64,000 nt of DNA from assembly GCF_000763375.1 (NCBI RefSeq), contig NZ_JPSY01000001.1, forward strand, positions 2,046,001 to 2,110,000. Reading direction: 5' to 3'. This document shows positions 18,235-28,762 of the stretch, piece after piece. The position numbers were made by a program, and so were the translations under genes. The first letter of the stretch is position 1. Each line of letters opens with the position of its first letter. The DNA comes from Microbacterium profundi (GTDB lineage Bacteria; Actinomycetota; Actinomycetes; Actinomycetales; Microbacteriaceae). The notes beneath the pieces were generated by a model. The model saw only the letters and a list, made by a program, of their open reading frames with translations, had not been told where the DNA came from and ran no database searches.

Positions 18235-19269
18235 ATGAGTGAACTGCGTGAGATCCTCGGCGTGCGGCATCCGATCCTTCTGGGAGCTTTCGGTGGGTTG
18301 TCATCGATCTCGCTGACCGCCGCCGTGAGCGCTGCGGGCGGTCTCGGTGCCTATGGGCTCTATGGATACGACGGCGAGCGGATCCGATCGACGGCGGCGG
18401 CGCTGCGCGAGGCGACGGATCGGCCGTTCGCCCTCAACATCTGGCTCCCCATGGGTGACGAGGTCGAACCCGGTCCGCAGCACACGGTGTTCGCGCAGGC
18501 GCTCGAGCCGTTCTACGAAGCCGTGGGCGTCGACGTTCCCGCACGTCCTGAGCGCTATCTGCCGTCTCTCGATGAGCAGCTCGGAGCGATCTGGGATGCG
18601 GCCCCCGCCGTGCTCAGCGTCGTTTTCGGGGTGCCGTCGGCCGAGATCGTCGAAGAGGCTCATCGCCGCGGCATCCGCGTCGTCGGCACCGCGACGACCG
18701 TCGAGGAAGCCGTCGCGCTGGACGCCGCCGGAGTCGATGCGATCATCGCGTCGGGGTCGGAGGCGGCCGGCCACCGCGTCTCGTTCCTCCGGCCGGCTGC
18801 CGACTCATTGGTCGGTACGTTCGCCCTCGTGCCTCAGGTGGCGGATGCCGTCTCGGTGCCGGTGATCGCGGCAGGAGGCATCGCCGATCGCCGAGGGGTC
18901 GCGGCGGCGTTCGCACTCGGCGCCCAGGGCGTGCAGGTCGGCACGGCGTTCCTCCGGACGACGCAGTCCGCGGCGACCGACGCGCACCGGGCGGCGATCA
19001 ACCAGACGGCGGCTGGTGAGAGCGTGCTGACCAGGGCGATGAGCGGCCGTCTGGCCCGTGGTGCACGCAACCGTGCTGTGCGGGCGATCGAGGCGAGCGG
19101 TACGATCGCGCCCTTCCCCATGCAGAACTGGCTGACCGGGAAGTTCCGCGCCGCGGCGGGGGAGCAGAACCTCGGCGAGTTGCAGTCGCTGTGGCTCGGG
19201 CAGGCCGCTCCGCTCGCCCGGCTGGACGACGCGACCGCTGTGTTCGATGAGCTGGTTGCGGGGCTGTGA
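18235..19269 (+). CDS. Nitronate monooxygenase
   Basis: FMN-dependent TIM-barrel enzyme of the NMO/2-nitropropane dioxygenase family, 344 residues. Key features are the HPILLGAFGGLSS start, the IIASGSEAAGHRVSF flavin-site stretch with catalytic His region, and VIAAGGIADRRGVAAAFALGAQGVQ for phosphate binding. Start chosen at MSELREILGVRHP. Likely detoxifies alkyl nitronates such as propionate 3-nitronate. Confidence 0.87.
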   Translation: MSELREILGVRHPILLGAFGGLSSISLTAAVSAAGGLGAYGLYGYDGERIRSTAAALREATDRPFALNIWLPMGDEVEPGPQHTVFAQALEPFYEAVGVDVPARPERYLPSLDEQLGAIWDAAPAVLSVVFGVPSAEIVEEAHRRGIRVVGTATTVEEAVALDAAGVDAIIASGSEAAGHRVSFLRPAADSLVGTFALVPQVADAVSVPVIAAGGIADRRGVAAAFALGAQGVQVGTAFLRTTQSAATDAHRAAINQTAAGESVLTRAMSGRLARGARNRAVRAIEASGTIAPFPMQNWLTGKFRAAAGEQNLGELQSLWLGQAAPLARLDDATAVFDELVAGL

Positions 19270-19287
19270 TCGGTTGCTCCTGTCGAC

Positions 19288-19410
19288 ATGCCGTTGACCG
19301 GGGCCACGCTCGCCGAATGGCTCGATGCGCACCCGCTGCCCGCGCGGCTGGTGCGTTCGTCCGAAGAGATCGAAGAGCAGATTCGACAAGCGCGGGAGTC
19401 ATGGGATTGA
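19288..19410 (+). CDS. Minimal antitoxin-like peptide of a PIN toxin pair
   Basis: A 40-residue gene starting MPLTGATLAEWLDAHP and ending QIRQARESWD. The sequence RLVRSSEEIEEQIRQ resembles the toxin-binding C-terminus of VapB-type antitoxins that accompany PIN toxins. It overlaps the toxin start by 10 nt. An in-frame stop (the end of the preceding gene) lies seven codons upstream, so no DNA-binding domain can be added. Either an autoregulation-free antitoxin or a truncated one. Confidence 0.6.
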   Translation: MPLTGATLAEWLDAHPLPARLVRSSEEIEEQIRQARESWD

Positions 19411-19796
19411 TCTATCCCGACAGCTGCATTCTCATCTATGCACTGGAAGACCAAGGTGCACGCGGGGATCGCACTCGCGCACGGCTGAGGGGCGTCGGCG
19501 AGGTGCTCGTGGCGAGCCCTCTGGTGCTGCATGAATGCCTGGTGAAACCGATGCGCGACGGAGATGCCGAGATGCGAAAGCGGTTCTCGGATGTCTATGA
19601 CCGGATGGTGCACATCGACCTGGACCTGTCCGTGTTCGTTGAAGCAGCCGAACTCCGGGCCAGATTCGGGCTCAAGGGTCCGGATTCGCTGCATCTCGCG
19701 GCGGCACAGCTCGCGGGCGCCGAACAGCTCTGGACGAACAACAAGCGACTTGCCGCGGCATCTCGTGGGTTGGCCGTCGACGTTGTGAGTGGATGA
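19401..19796 (+). CDS. PIN-domain toxin (VapC-like ribonuclease)
   Basis: 131 residues. PIN acidic residues are Asp7 (YPDSCILIYAL), Glu45 (PLVLHECL) and Asp95 (GPDSLHLAAAQ). The fourth, normally Asp in a TNDKR-type motif, is Asn114 in LWTNNKRL, which may lower metal binding and nuclease activity. It overlaps the 40-residue antitoxin gene. Predicted to cut RNA when free of antitoxin. Confidence 0.82.
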   Translation: MGLIYPDSCILIYALEDQGARGDRTRARLRGVGEVLVASPLVLHECLVKPMRDGDAEMRKRFSDVYDRMVHIDLDLSVFVEAAELRARFGLKGPDSLHLAAAQLAGAEQLWTNNKRLAAASRGLAVDVVSG

Positions 19797-19841
19797 CCGA
19801 GGCTGGGCTGGATGACCGCGGCTGTCCGGTCGTAACATCCG

Positions 19842-19983
19842 ATCGGCACCGACACGACGTTCGCGCCGCCAGCTCGGGTTCGACGCCGCCGTACAGGCGC
19901 TGCAGTCGAACCAGGTCGACGCGGTCATGGCGGGAATGTCGATCACCGACGAGCGCAAGGCGACCTTCGACTTCAGCGCGCGT
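19842..19983 (+). pseudogene. Remnant of amino-acid ABC transporter substrate-binding protein
   Basis: Two fragments of a GlnH-like binding protein survive. At 19842-19868 one frame reads IGTDTTFAP, the usual start of the mature domain. From about 19876 the next frame reads LGFDAAVQALQSNQ and VDAVMAGMSITDERK, then TFDFS, which in intact homologues lies some 40-60 residues later. The intervening part, the signal peptide and everything after TFDFS are missing, and the fragments are in different frames. Wedged between the PIN toxin and purU. Confidence 0.8.
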
Positions 19984-19992
19984 GCCGTCGAC

Positions 19993-20844
19993 CTACAGGA
20001 TGACGGTCGATTTCCCGTGCACGATCACGCGGTCCTCTGCATGCCATTGCACGGCGCGGGCGAGCACCTGACGCTCGACATCGGCGCCACGGCTCTGCAG
20101 GTCGGCCGCGGAATCGGAGTGCGAGGCGCGCGTGACGTCCTGCTCGATGATCGGCCCCTCGTCGAGGTCGGCCGTCGCGTAGTGCGCGGTGGCGCCGATG
20201 AGCTTCACGCCGCGCTCCTTGGCGCGCGCATAGGGGTTCGCGCCGATGAATGCGGGCAGGAACGAGTGGTGGATGTTGATGACGGGGGCGCCGACCTTCA
20301 CGATGAAGTCGTCGGTGAGGATCTGCATGTACCGCGCGAGCACCACGAGATCGACGTTGCCCTGGAGCAACTCCAACTGACGCTGCTCCATCGTCACCTT
20401 GTCGGCGGAGGGGATGTGTACGAAGGGCACTCCGAAGGTGCGCACGGACTCGGCGAGATCGGGGTGGTTGGAGATCACCATCGTGATGTCGATGTCGAGC
20501 TGGCCGCGCTGCGTGCGCCACAGCAGTTCCATGAGGCAGTGGTCGTACTTCGAGACGAAGATCGCCACCCGCTTCCGCTTGGCGACGTCGTGCAGAGACC
20601 ATTCCATCCCGAATCGCCCCGCGACCTCTCCGATCGCGGCCTCGAGCGCAGGTCGTGCGGCAGCGAGGCCCGCGAGCTGGATGACCGTGCGCTGGAAGAA
20701 CTGTCCGTCCGCGGCATCCGTCGAGTGCTGATCGAGCGAGACGATGTTCGCACCGTGCTCGGCGAGGACGCCGGCGACGGCGGCGACGATTCCAGGCTGG
20801 TCGTCGCAGGCGATGAGCAGACGTGCGGTGTCGGGCTGAGACAT
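19993..20844 (-). CDS. purU: Formyltetrahydrofolate deformylase
   Basis: Hydrolyses 10-formyl-THF to formate and THF, balancing the one-carbon pool. 283 residues: an N-terminal ACT domain (LLIACDDQPGIVAAVAGVL) and a formyltransferase-fold hydrolase with AIFVSKYDHCLMELLW, the INIHHSFLPAFIGANPY motif containing the catalytic His, and GATAHYATADLDEGPII with the catalytic Asp region. Start 20844 has a strong AAGGAG upstream. Normal family length. Confidence 0.95.
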   Translation of the reverse strand: MSQPDTARLLIACDDQPGIVAAVAGVLAEHGANIVSLDQHSTDAADGQFFQRTVIQLAGLAAARPALEAAIGEVAGRFGMEWSLHDVAKRKRVAIFVSKYDHCLMELLWRTQRGQLDIDITMVISNHPDLAESVRTFGVPFVHIPSADKVTMEQRQLELLQGNVDLVVLARYMQILTDDFIVKVGAPVINIHHSFLPAFIGANPYARAKERGVKLIGATAHYATADLDEGPIIEQDVTRASHSDSAADLQSRGADVERQVLARAVQWHAEDRVIVHGKSTVIL

Positions 20845-20941
20845 GGATGCTCCTTGCAAGGTGTTCGTAGATTCTCTCGCGTGAGTGAGTGCCGTGACGA
20901 ATCGACACTGCGCAGGGCCGTGGTGTCGATACTCTGAGCGG

Positions 20942-22150
20942 GTGACTGCGAGCGAGATCGGGCTTGTGCTGCTGCCGCTGCTCGCGGTGGCCGCTCCGCT
21001 GCTGGCTCGCGGCATCCGTCCGGTGCTGCGAGTGCCGATCATCGTGTTCGAGCTCGTGCTCGGCATCATCGTGGGGCCGGCCGTGCTCGGCTGGGTCGCA
21101 CCGGGGGAGGTGCTCGACAAGCTCAGCGATCTCGGGCTGGCGATGCTGTTCTTCATGGCAGGCAGCGAGATCGACTTCCGGGCGATCGCCGGTCGCCCGC
21201 TCGTGCGGGCCTCGCTCGGGTGGCTGCTCGGCCTGATGATCGGCATCGGAATCGGATTCCTGATCGCACCCGACACGGGAATGATCGTGATCGGGATCGC
21301 CCTGAGTTCGACAGCGCTGGGTACCCTCATGCCGATCCTGCGCGATGCCCGCGAACTTGGCACCCCGTTCGGGAAGACCGTCACCGCGATCGGTGCGGTG
21401 GGGGAGTTCCTGCCGCTGATCGCGATATCGATCTTCCTCAGCACGCGCCGTGCCCCGGTGGCGGCAGCGATCCTGCTCACGTTCGTCGTGCTCGCCGCTC
21501 TCGTGATCCTGATCGCGCGTCGCGCCCCGCACGGCCGCCTGCACGCATTCTTCGCAGCCACACTGCACACCTCCGACCAGTTCGGGGTGCGGTTCGTGCT
21601 GATGCTCATCGCCGGGCTGGTCGGGCTCAGCGTGGTGCTCGACCTCGACATGCTGCTGGGGTCCTTCGTCGCCGGGGCAGTGTGGCGCATCATCATGGCG
21701 CGGGCACCGGAGCCGGATGCCGCCGCCGTGGAGAGCAAGCTCGAGGCGATCGCGTTCGGGTTCCTGGTGCCGATCTTCTTCCTGTACACCGGTGTCACGT
21801 TCGAGCTCGGCGTGCTCGCAGCCTCGCCGCTCGCCCTTTCACTGGTGCCGCTGTTCCTGATCGCGCTGCTCGTGATCCGCGGTGCCGCGGCCCAGCTGTC
21901 GGCTTCGCGCGGGGCGGGCCTGCGCGAACGCACGGCGCTGGGGATGCTGGCGGCGACGGGCCTGCCGATCATCGTCGCCGTCACGGCCATCGGCGTGGAT
22001 GAAGGCGTCCTCGACTCTGCGATCGCGGCGGCCCTGGTCGGAGCAGGCATGCTGTCGGTGCTGATCTATCCGCTCGTCGCGATGATCCTGCGCGGCGATC
22101 GTGCGCGACTGGATGCTGCGGAACAGGCACTGCCGCAGGGGGAGCTGTGA
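20942..22150 (+). CDS. CPA2-type cation:proton antiporter
   Basis: 402 residues with 12-13 hydrophobic segments and no C-terminal RCK or TrkA domain. The Kef/NapA-type helix ELVLGIIVGPAVLGW and the region LGLAMLFFMAGSEIDF are visible. GTG 20942 is preferred since the upstream frame is not hydrophobic or conserved. The stop overlaps the start of the next small gene (GTGA). Probably exchanges Na+ or K+ for protons. Confidence 0.85.
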   Translation: MTASEIGLVLLPLLAVAAPLLARGIRPVLRVPIIVFELVLGIIVGPAVLGWVAPGEVLDKLSDLGLAMLFFMAGSEIDFRAIAGRPLVRASLGWLLGLMIGIGIGFLIAPDTGMIVIGIALSSTALGTLMPILRDARELGTPFGKTVTAIGAVGEFLPLIAISIFLSTRRAPVAAAILLTFVVLAALVILIARRAPHGRLHAFFAATLHTSDQFGVRFVLMLIAGLVGLSVVLDLDMLLGSFVAGAVWRIIMARAPEPDAAAVESKLEAIAFGFLVPIFFLYTGVTFELGVLAASPLALSLVPLFLIALLVIRGAAAQLSASRGAGLRERTALGMLAATGLPIIVAVTAIGVDEGVLDSAIAAALVGAGMLSVLIYPLVAMILRGDRARLDAAEQALPQGEL

Positions 22151-22608
22151 GCACGGCGGCCGAGATCCTGGACGCCGCGCGAGCGTCGCTTGTGGGCGTA
22201 CCCAAGGAGGGGCTCGGCGAGGAGCGTTCGTCGCGCTGGCGTGATGAGCGGATCGTGCGCGTGGGCGAGGCCTGGCACATCGGAGTGCTGCTGCTCACCG
22301 ACCGCGAGCTGCTCGCGACAGCAGAGGTGCTGCGCGCTGCTGATCCAGGGCGTCGCGGCTACACCGCGGAATCGGCTCGAGCGAGGGCGGCGCGGCGGCA
22401 ACTCGCGCTGCGGGGCGGCTTCGGCGAGGGCGACGTCGTGCACATCGGCTGGTCGGTCATCGATGTGGATGCCGTGGATGCCGGCGGCTCGTCCGGCCCG
22501 CTCGCGCTGCGTGACGGCGTGCCGTCCGTCCGCTGGTCGGGCGCCGGCGCGTACATGCCGCTGGAGGCGTATCTGCGCGAGCGGATCGAATTGATGCGCG
22601 ATCTCTGA
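22147..22608 (+). CDS. Conserved hypothetical protein
   Basis: 153 residues beginning at GTG within the antiporter stop, so translationally coupled to it. Soluble, with an N-terminal helix (AAEILDAARASLVG), a beta-rich middle (AWHIGVLLLTDRELLATAEVL) and the segment VVHIGWSVIDVD. Homologues are sometimes labelled glutaminase, but I see no catalytic motif supporting that. Function unknown. Confidence 0.7.
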   Translation: MSTAAEILDAARASLVGVPKEGLGEERSSRWRDERIVRVGEAWHIGVLLLTDRELLATAEVLRAADPGRRGYTAESARARAARRQLALRGGFGEGDVVHIGWSVIDVDAVDAGGSSGPLALRDGVPSVRWSGAGAYMPLEAYLRERIELMRDL

Positions 22609-22641
22609 GACGCAGGGAATACTCCGATACATGTCGCGTTG

Positions 22642-22666
22642 AAGTTGAGTGAAGCACGCTCAACTT
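22642..22666. promoter_or_regulatory. HAIR-like HspR operator
   Basis: AAGTTGAG and CTCAACTT are perfect 8-bp inverted arms with a 9-nt spacer; the core TTGAGT-N7-GCTCAA differs by one base from the HspR HAIR consensus core TTGAGT-N7-ACTCAA. It lies 12 nt upstream of the Clp ATPase start and just ahead of its AGGAGA ribosome binding site, where bound repressor would block transcription. Confidence 0.7.
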
Positions 22667-22678
22667 TAGGAGAATGCA

Positions 22679-25219
<2,541 letters not shown>

Positions 25220-25244
25220 CGCGTCTCGGTCCAGCGCCTCTCGC

Positions 25245-25967
25245 TCAGACGAAGGTCTCCGCGAACCTGCGCAGCAGATCCTCGCCGCCCACATCCCGGG
25301 CGGCGAGGATCTCTGCTTCCACGGCGTCGAAGGCCTCTGGATCGAAGTACCCGTTGCCGCGGTAGAACGTCATGCGGTCGGCGAAGTCACGCGGACTCGG
25401 CTCCGGATGGAACTGCGTCGCGTACAGCTGCGTGCCGACTCGGTAGGCCTGCACGGGGCAGTCGTCGTTCGTCGCGAGCAGTACCGCGTCGGGCGGCACA
25501 GCGACCGCGCTCTCCTTGTGCGCCGTGAACACGTTCAGCGCGGGGGCGCTGGGCCCGAACACGGGGTCGGCTGCCCCGGCATCCGTCGTCCTGATCTCGG
25601 TCGAGCGCGTGGCTTCGGGGTATGCGAGGGTCAGCGCTCCGCCGAGCATGCGCGTCACGACGCCGATGCCGAAGCACGTGAACATGGCGGCCGCATCGTT
25701 CGCGAGTGCACGGGCGGCGATGCGCTCGAGGTCTGCTTCGACGCGCCGCTGCAACGGCGACTTCACGGCATTCGTCACGTTGAACGGCGAGCCGCCGATG
25801 ACGAACCCGTCGTGGCGCGCGAGCAGCTCATCGGTGAGCGGCGCGGCGAGAAGGTCGAACTGGTCGAGGGCGTCGACCGCGAGACCCCGCTGGAACGAGA
25901 CGTGCTCGGCGTCTGCAGCGCCGCGCTCGGGGCGCACGCAGACGTAGAGAAGCGGGGCCATGGACAT
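25245..25967 (-). CDS. Class I glutamine amidotransferase-like protein
   Basis: 240 residues of the GATase1 fold, GMP-synthase-like subgroup. The oxyanion strand FVIGGSPFNV, the nucleophile Cys in AMFTCFGIGVV and the His-Glu pair in ATQFHPEPSPRDF are present. No synthetase domain is attached. It follows the LysR-like gene by 14 nt. Such stand-alone proteins hydrolyse glutamine or glutamyl conjugates; substrate unknown. Confidence 0.83.
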   Translation of the reverse strand: MSMAPLLYVCVRPERGAADAEHVSFQRGLAVDALDQFDLLAAPLTDELLARHDGFVIGGSPFNVTNAVKSPLQRRVEADLERIAARALANDAAAMFTCFGIGVVTRMLGGALTLAYPEATRSTEIRTTDAGAADPVFGPSAPALNVFTAHKESAVAVPPDAVLLATNDDCPVQAYRVGTQLYATQFHPEPSPRDFADRMTFYRGNGYFDPEAFDAVEAEILAARDVGGEDLLRRFAETFV

Positions 25968-25981
25968 AAATCTATCGCCGC

Positions 25982-26713
25982 TCAGCGGGAGGAGTTCGCG
26001 GTTCGTCCGCGCACGATGCCGACGAACGCGTCGACATCGTCGGTCGTCCGGCCTCGAGGCCACGCGAGGGCGACAGTGGAGGTCGGTCCACCGCGCAGCG
26101 GCCGATGACCGGCGTCCTTGCGCTGATGCAGCCGCGCGAGTGACATCGGCACGATCACGATCCCGACGCCAGTGGCGGCGGTGGCGATGGCGTCGGCCGT
26201 GGTGCCGAGCGGAGGGAACTCCGGCGCCAGAATGCCGGGAATGTCAAGTGGCCCGAGCACATCGTCGAGCGGGGTGATCAGCACCTCTCCCGCGAGGTCC
26301 GTCGGCTCGAGCTCATCGACGCTGAGCAGGTGGGACTCCGCGGATGCCACGACCACGGCGATCTCCTCGTAGAGCGGGATCAGATGAAGGGTGTCGTCGT
26401 TCAGGGGAAGGCGGATGAGCGCAGCATCCAACTCGTCGATCGAGGCGCGCTGGGTCTCGGCATCGATCGGCACGAGCTCCAGCCTCACGTGCGGCAGGCG
26501 CTGCTTCCACGTGTCGATCCACTTGCCGGGGGTCGCGCCGGGGACGGCGCCGAGACGGAACACACGTGGCTCCTCGATGACGCGAGGCGTGTCGAACACG
26601 ACCTTGTTCGCAGGCGCGTTCTGCTTCCTCCTGGATGGCGATGACGCGCGCGAGGCGGTCTTTCCTGTCGCCGGGCGCTTCGCTGCGCCCCCGCGCCCCC
26701 GCTGTTTCGCCAT
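25982..26713 (-). CDS. LysR-type substrate-binding domain protein lacking a wHTH
   Basis: 243 residues. An Ala/Lys/Arg-rich N-terminal 40 residues replaces the DNA-binding domain; from VFRLGAVPGATPGKWIDTW onward it matches the periplasmic-binding-like effector domain of LysR regulators (LIPLYEEIAVVVASAESHL, VGIVIVPMSL). The basic tail could still touch nucleic acid. Start MAKQRGRGGAAK is preferred over an upstream Met. First gene of a pair with the amidotransferase. Confidence 0.75.
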   Translation of the reverse strand: MAKQRGRGGAAKRPATGKTASRASSPSRRKQNAPANKVVFDTPRVIEEPRVFRLGAVPGATPGKWIDTWKQRLPHVRLELVPIDAETQRASIDELDAALIRLPLNDDTLHLIPLYEEIAVVVASAESHLLSVDELEPTDLAGEVLITPLDDVLGPLDIPGILAPEFPPLGTTADAIATAATGVGIVIVPMSLARLHQRKDAGHRPLRGGPTSTVALAWPRGRTTDDVDAFVGIVRGRTANSSR

Positions 26714-26881
26714 GGATTCAGGGTACCCGTGCGCCACCGGCAGCGACGCCACAGCGAATTCATTCCGCGATCACGCGACCTTTGCGTTCTCGATCCGCCG
26801 TCGTCTTCTCCCGCGCTTTGACTGTCGCAGTCGGCCGTCCCGCCGATCATCACCCTGCACAGTCACCGAAAGGTCTTCCCC

Positions 26882-27826
26882 ATGCAGTCCACCCTCAAGC
26901 GCGGCCTCGCCGTCGCAGCCGGCCTCACCCTCGCGTTCGGCCTCGCAGCCTGCGCCGCCACCCCGGCTTCCTCCGACACCGAAGGCGACGCCTCCGCAGC
27001 CGAGGGCACGTTCGCTTCGGGCGACTCGGAGACCCTCGTCTTCGCCGTGCTTCCCGACCACGAAGGCGCAGACCAGGACGCCCAGCCGATCGCCGACTGG
27101 ATCGCCGAGATCACCGGCAAGAAGGTCGAGCTCTTCCAGGCCACCGACTACACCGCTGTCGTGCAGGGCCTCGCCGCAGACCAGATCGACATCGCTCAGA
27201 TCTCGGCCTTCACCTACTTCCAGTCGCAGAACGCCGGCGCGGACATCATTCCGATCGGCGCACAGATCACCCAGGAAGGCGCCGAGCCGGGCTACTTCTC
27301 GGTCGCCGTCAAGAACCCGGCCGCGACGGACGTGACCTCGCTCGAGGACTTCGCCGACCAGCCGGTGTGCTTCGTCAACCCGACGTCCACCTCCGGCTTC
27401 GCCGTTCCCATGGGCGGGCTGCTCGAGGCCGGCGTCACGGTCGCCGATGAGAACCGACTCTTCGGCGAGGAGCACGACCTCAACGCCAAGAAGGTCGCCG
27501 AGGGTACTGACTGCCAGGTCGGCTTCGCGCAGGACATCGACGCTGACCCGCTGATCGAGTCGGGTCAGCTCGAGGAGGTCACGCGCGTGCTGGTTCCCGC
27601 CGCTCCGATCGTGATGCAGGCCGCTCTGCCCCAGGACGTCCAGGACCAGCTTGTCGAGGCACTCGCCGACAGCACGCAGTCCGACCTCACCGACGCTGGT
27701 GTCGAGCTCAACGAGTTCCTCACCGAGGGCTGGTTCGGCTTCGGCGCGGTCGACGACGCGTACTACGACCTCATCCGCACCCTGTGCACCGAGATCGCCG
27801 ACGAGGTCGAGGCCTGCCAGGCCTGA
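26882..27826 (+). CDS. phnD: Phosphonate ABC transporter substrate-binding lipoprotein
   Basis: 314 residues with a lipoprotein signal ending LAFGLAAC. The mature part shows PhnD-family features: VFAVLPDHEGADQDAQPIADW, TDYTAVVQGLAADQIDIAQIS and the AVKNPAATDVTSLEDFADQ strand. First gene of phnDCE. Binds phosphonates or possibly phosphite; the phosphonate catabolic operon at 14-17 kb supports the former. A signal such as a PHO box is not apparent upstream. Confidence 0.88.
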   Translation: MQSTLKRGLAVAAGLTLAFGLAACAATPASSDTEGDASAAEGTFASGDSETLVFAVLPDHEGADQDAQPIADWIAEITGKKVELFQATDYTAVVQGLAADQIDIAQISAFTYFQSQNAGADIIPIGAQITQEGAEPGYFSVAVKNPAATDVTSLEDFADQPVCFVNPTSTSGFAVPMGGLLEAGVTVADENRLFGEEHDLNAKKVAEGTDCQVGFAQDIDADPLIESGQLEEVTRVLVPAAPIVMQAALPQDVQDQLVEALADSTQSDLTDAGVELNEFLTEGWFGFGAVDDAYYDLIRTLCTEIADEVEACQA

Positions 27827-27865
27827 TCCGGTCAGCAGACTCGCACGCGCCACAGGAGAGATGAC

Positions 27866-28762
27866 ATGACGAACAGCGACGCCCCCGCAGTCCAGATCAC
27901 CGATCTGGGGAAGACCTATCCCGGAGCCGCCGGGCCGGCTCTGGAGGGGGTGTCGCTGTCCGTCGTTCCGGGCGAGATCGTCGTGCTGCTCGGCCTCTCC
28001 GGTTCGGGCAAGTCGACGCTGCTCCGCCACGTCAACGGACTGGAGACGCCGTCCGCCGGCTCAGTCGTCTCGCTCGGTCAGGCGGTGCCGGACCTGCGTG
28101 GGCAGGCGCTGCGTGCACTTCGAGGGCGGATCGGGTTCATCTTCCAGCAGTTCGAGCTCGTCGGTGCACTCACCGTCCTCGAGAACGTGCTCACCGGCGG
28201 GCTCGCCACGTTGCGCGGCCCGCGCGTCGGCAGTCTGAGTTATCCGCGACGGTTGCGTGAGAAGGCCCTCGGCCACCTCGACCGGGTCGGCCTGCTCGAT
28301 TTCGCCTACCAGCGCGCCGACAATCTCTCCGGTGGCCAGCAGCAGCGCGTCGCGATCGCCCGCGCGCTCATGCAGGATCCGGAGATCCTGCTCGCCGATG
28401 AGCCGGTCGCATCGCTCGACCCGGAGTCGAGCAGTCAGGTCATGTCGCTCATCCGCGAGATCGCGGCTGAGCGCTCTCTCACGGTCATCTGCTCGTTGCA
28501 CCAGGTCGATCTCGCACTGAGCTGGGGTGACCGCATCATCGGCCTCCGTGCCGGAAGCGTCGTCCTCGACACTCGCACCGATGACCTGACCCGCGAAGAG
28601 GTCATGGAGATCTACGGCCGTGTGGCCACGACCACGAGCGAGATCGCCGCATTGGAGAGCGAGCTCGCCGAGGCGCGGGAGCAGGTTCTCGCGCAGGAGA
28701 TCCAGCGCTCCGCAGCGCGCGAGCGGCTGGCTGAGGACTTCGCCAACGAGGAGCCGGCGTGA
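27866..28762 (+). CDS. phnC: Phosphonate ABC transporter ATP-binding protein
   Basis: 298 residues. Walker A LLGLSGSGKSTLL, Q-loop FIFQQFELVG, signature [16 protein letters not shown], Walker B EILLADEPVASLD and switch His in CSLHQVDLA are intact. A C-terminal helical extension of about 45 residues rich in Glu/Ala/Arg follows. Couples ATP hydrolysis to import through the fused PhnE downstream; stop overlaps the phnE start by 4 nt. Confidence 0.92.
   Translation: MTNSDAPAVQITDLGKTYPGAAGPALEGVSLSVVPGEIVVLLGLSGSGKSTLLRHVNGLETPSAGSVVSLGQAVPDLRGQALRALRGRIGFIFQQFELVGALTVLENVLTGGLATLRGPRVGSLSYPRRLREKALGHLDRVGLLDFAYQRADNLSGGQQQRVAIARALMQDPEILLADEPVASLDPESSSQVMSLIREIAAERSLTVICSLHQVDLALSWGDRIIGLRAGSVVLDTRTDDLTREEVMEIYGRVATTTSEIAALESELAEAREQVLAQEIQRSAARERLAEDFANEEPA

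Noticed and set aside
19401..19410. Overlap of antitoxin and toxin considered as a programmed frameshift
   Set aside because: The toxin has its own ATG and the overlap is a normal operon layout.
22147..22608. Assignment of this protein as a glutaminase
   Set aside because: No Ser-Lys or other glutaminase motif can be seen.
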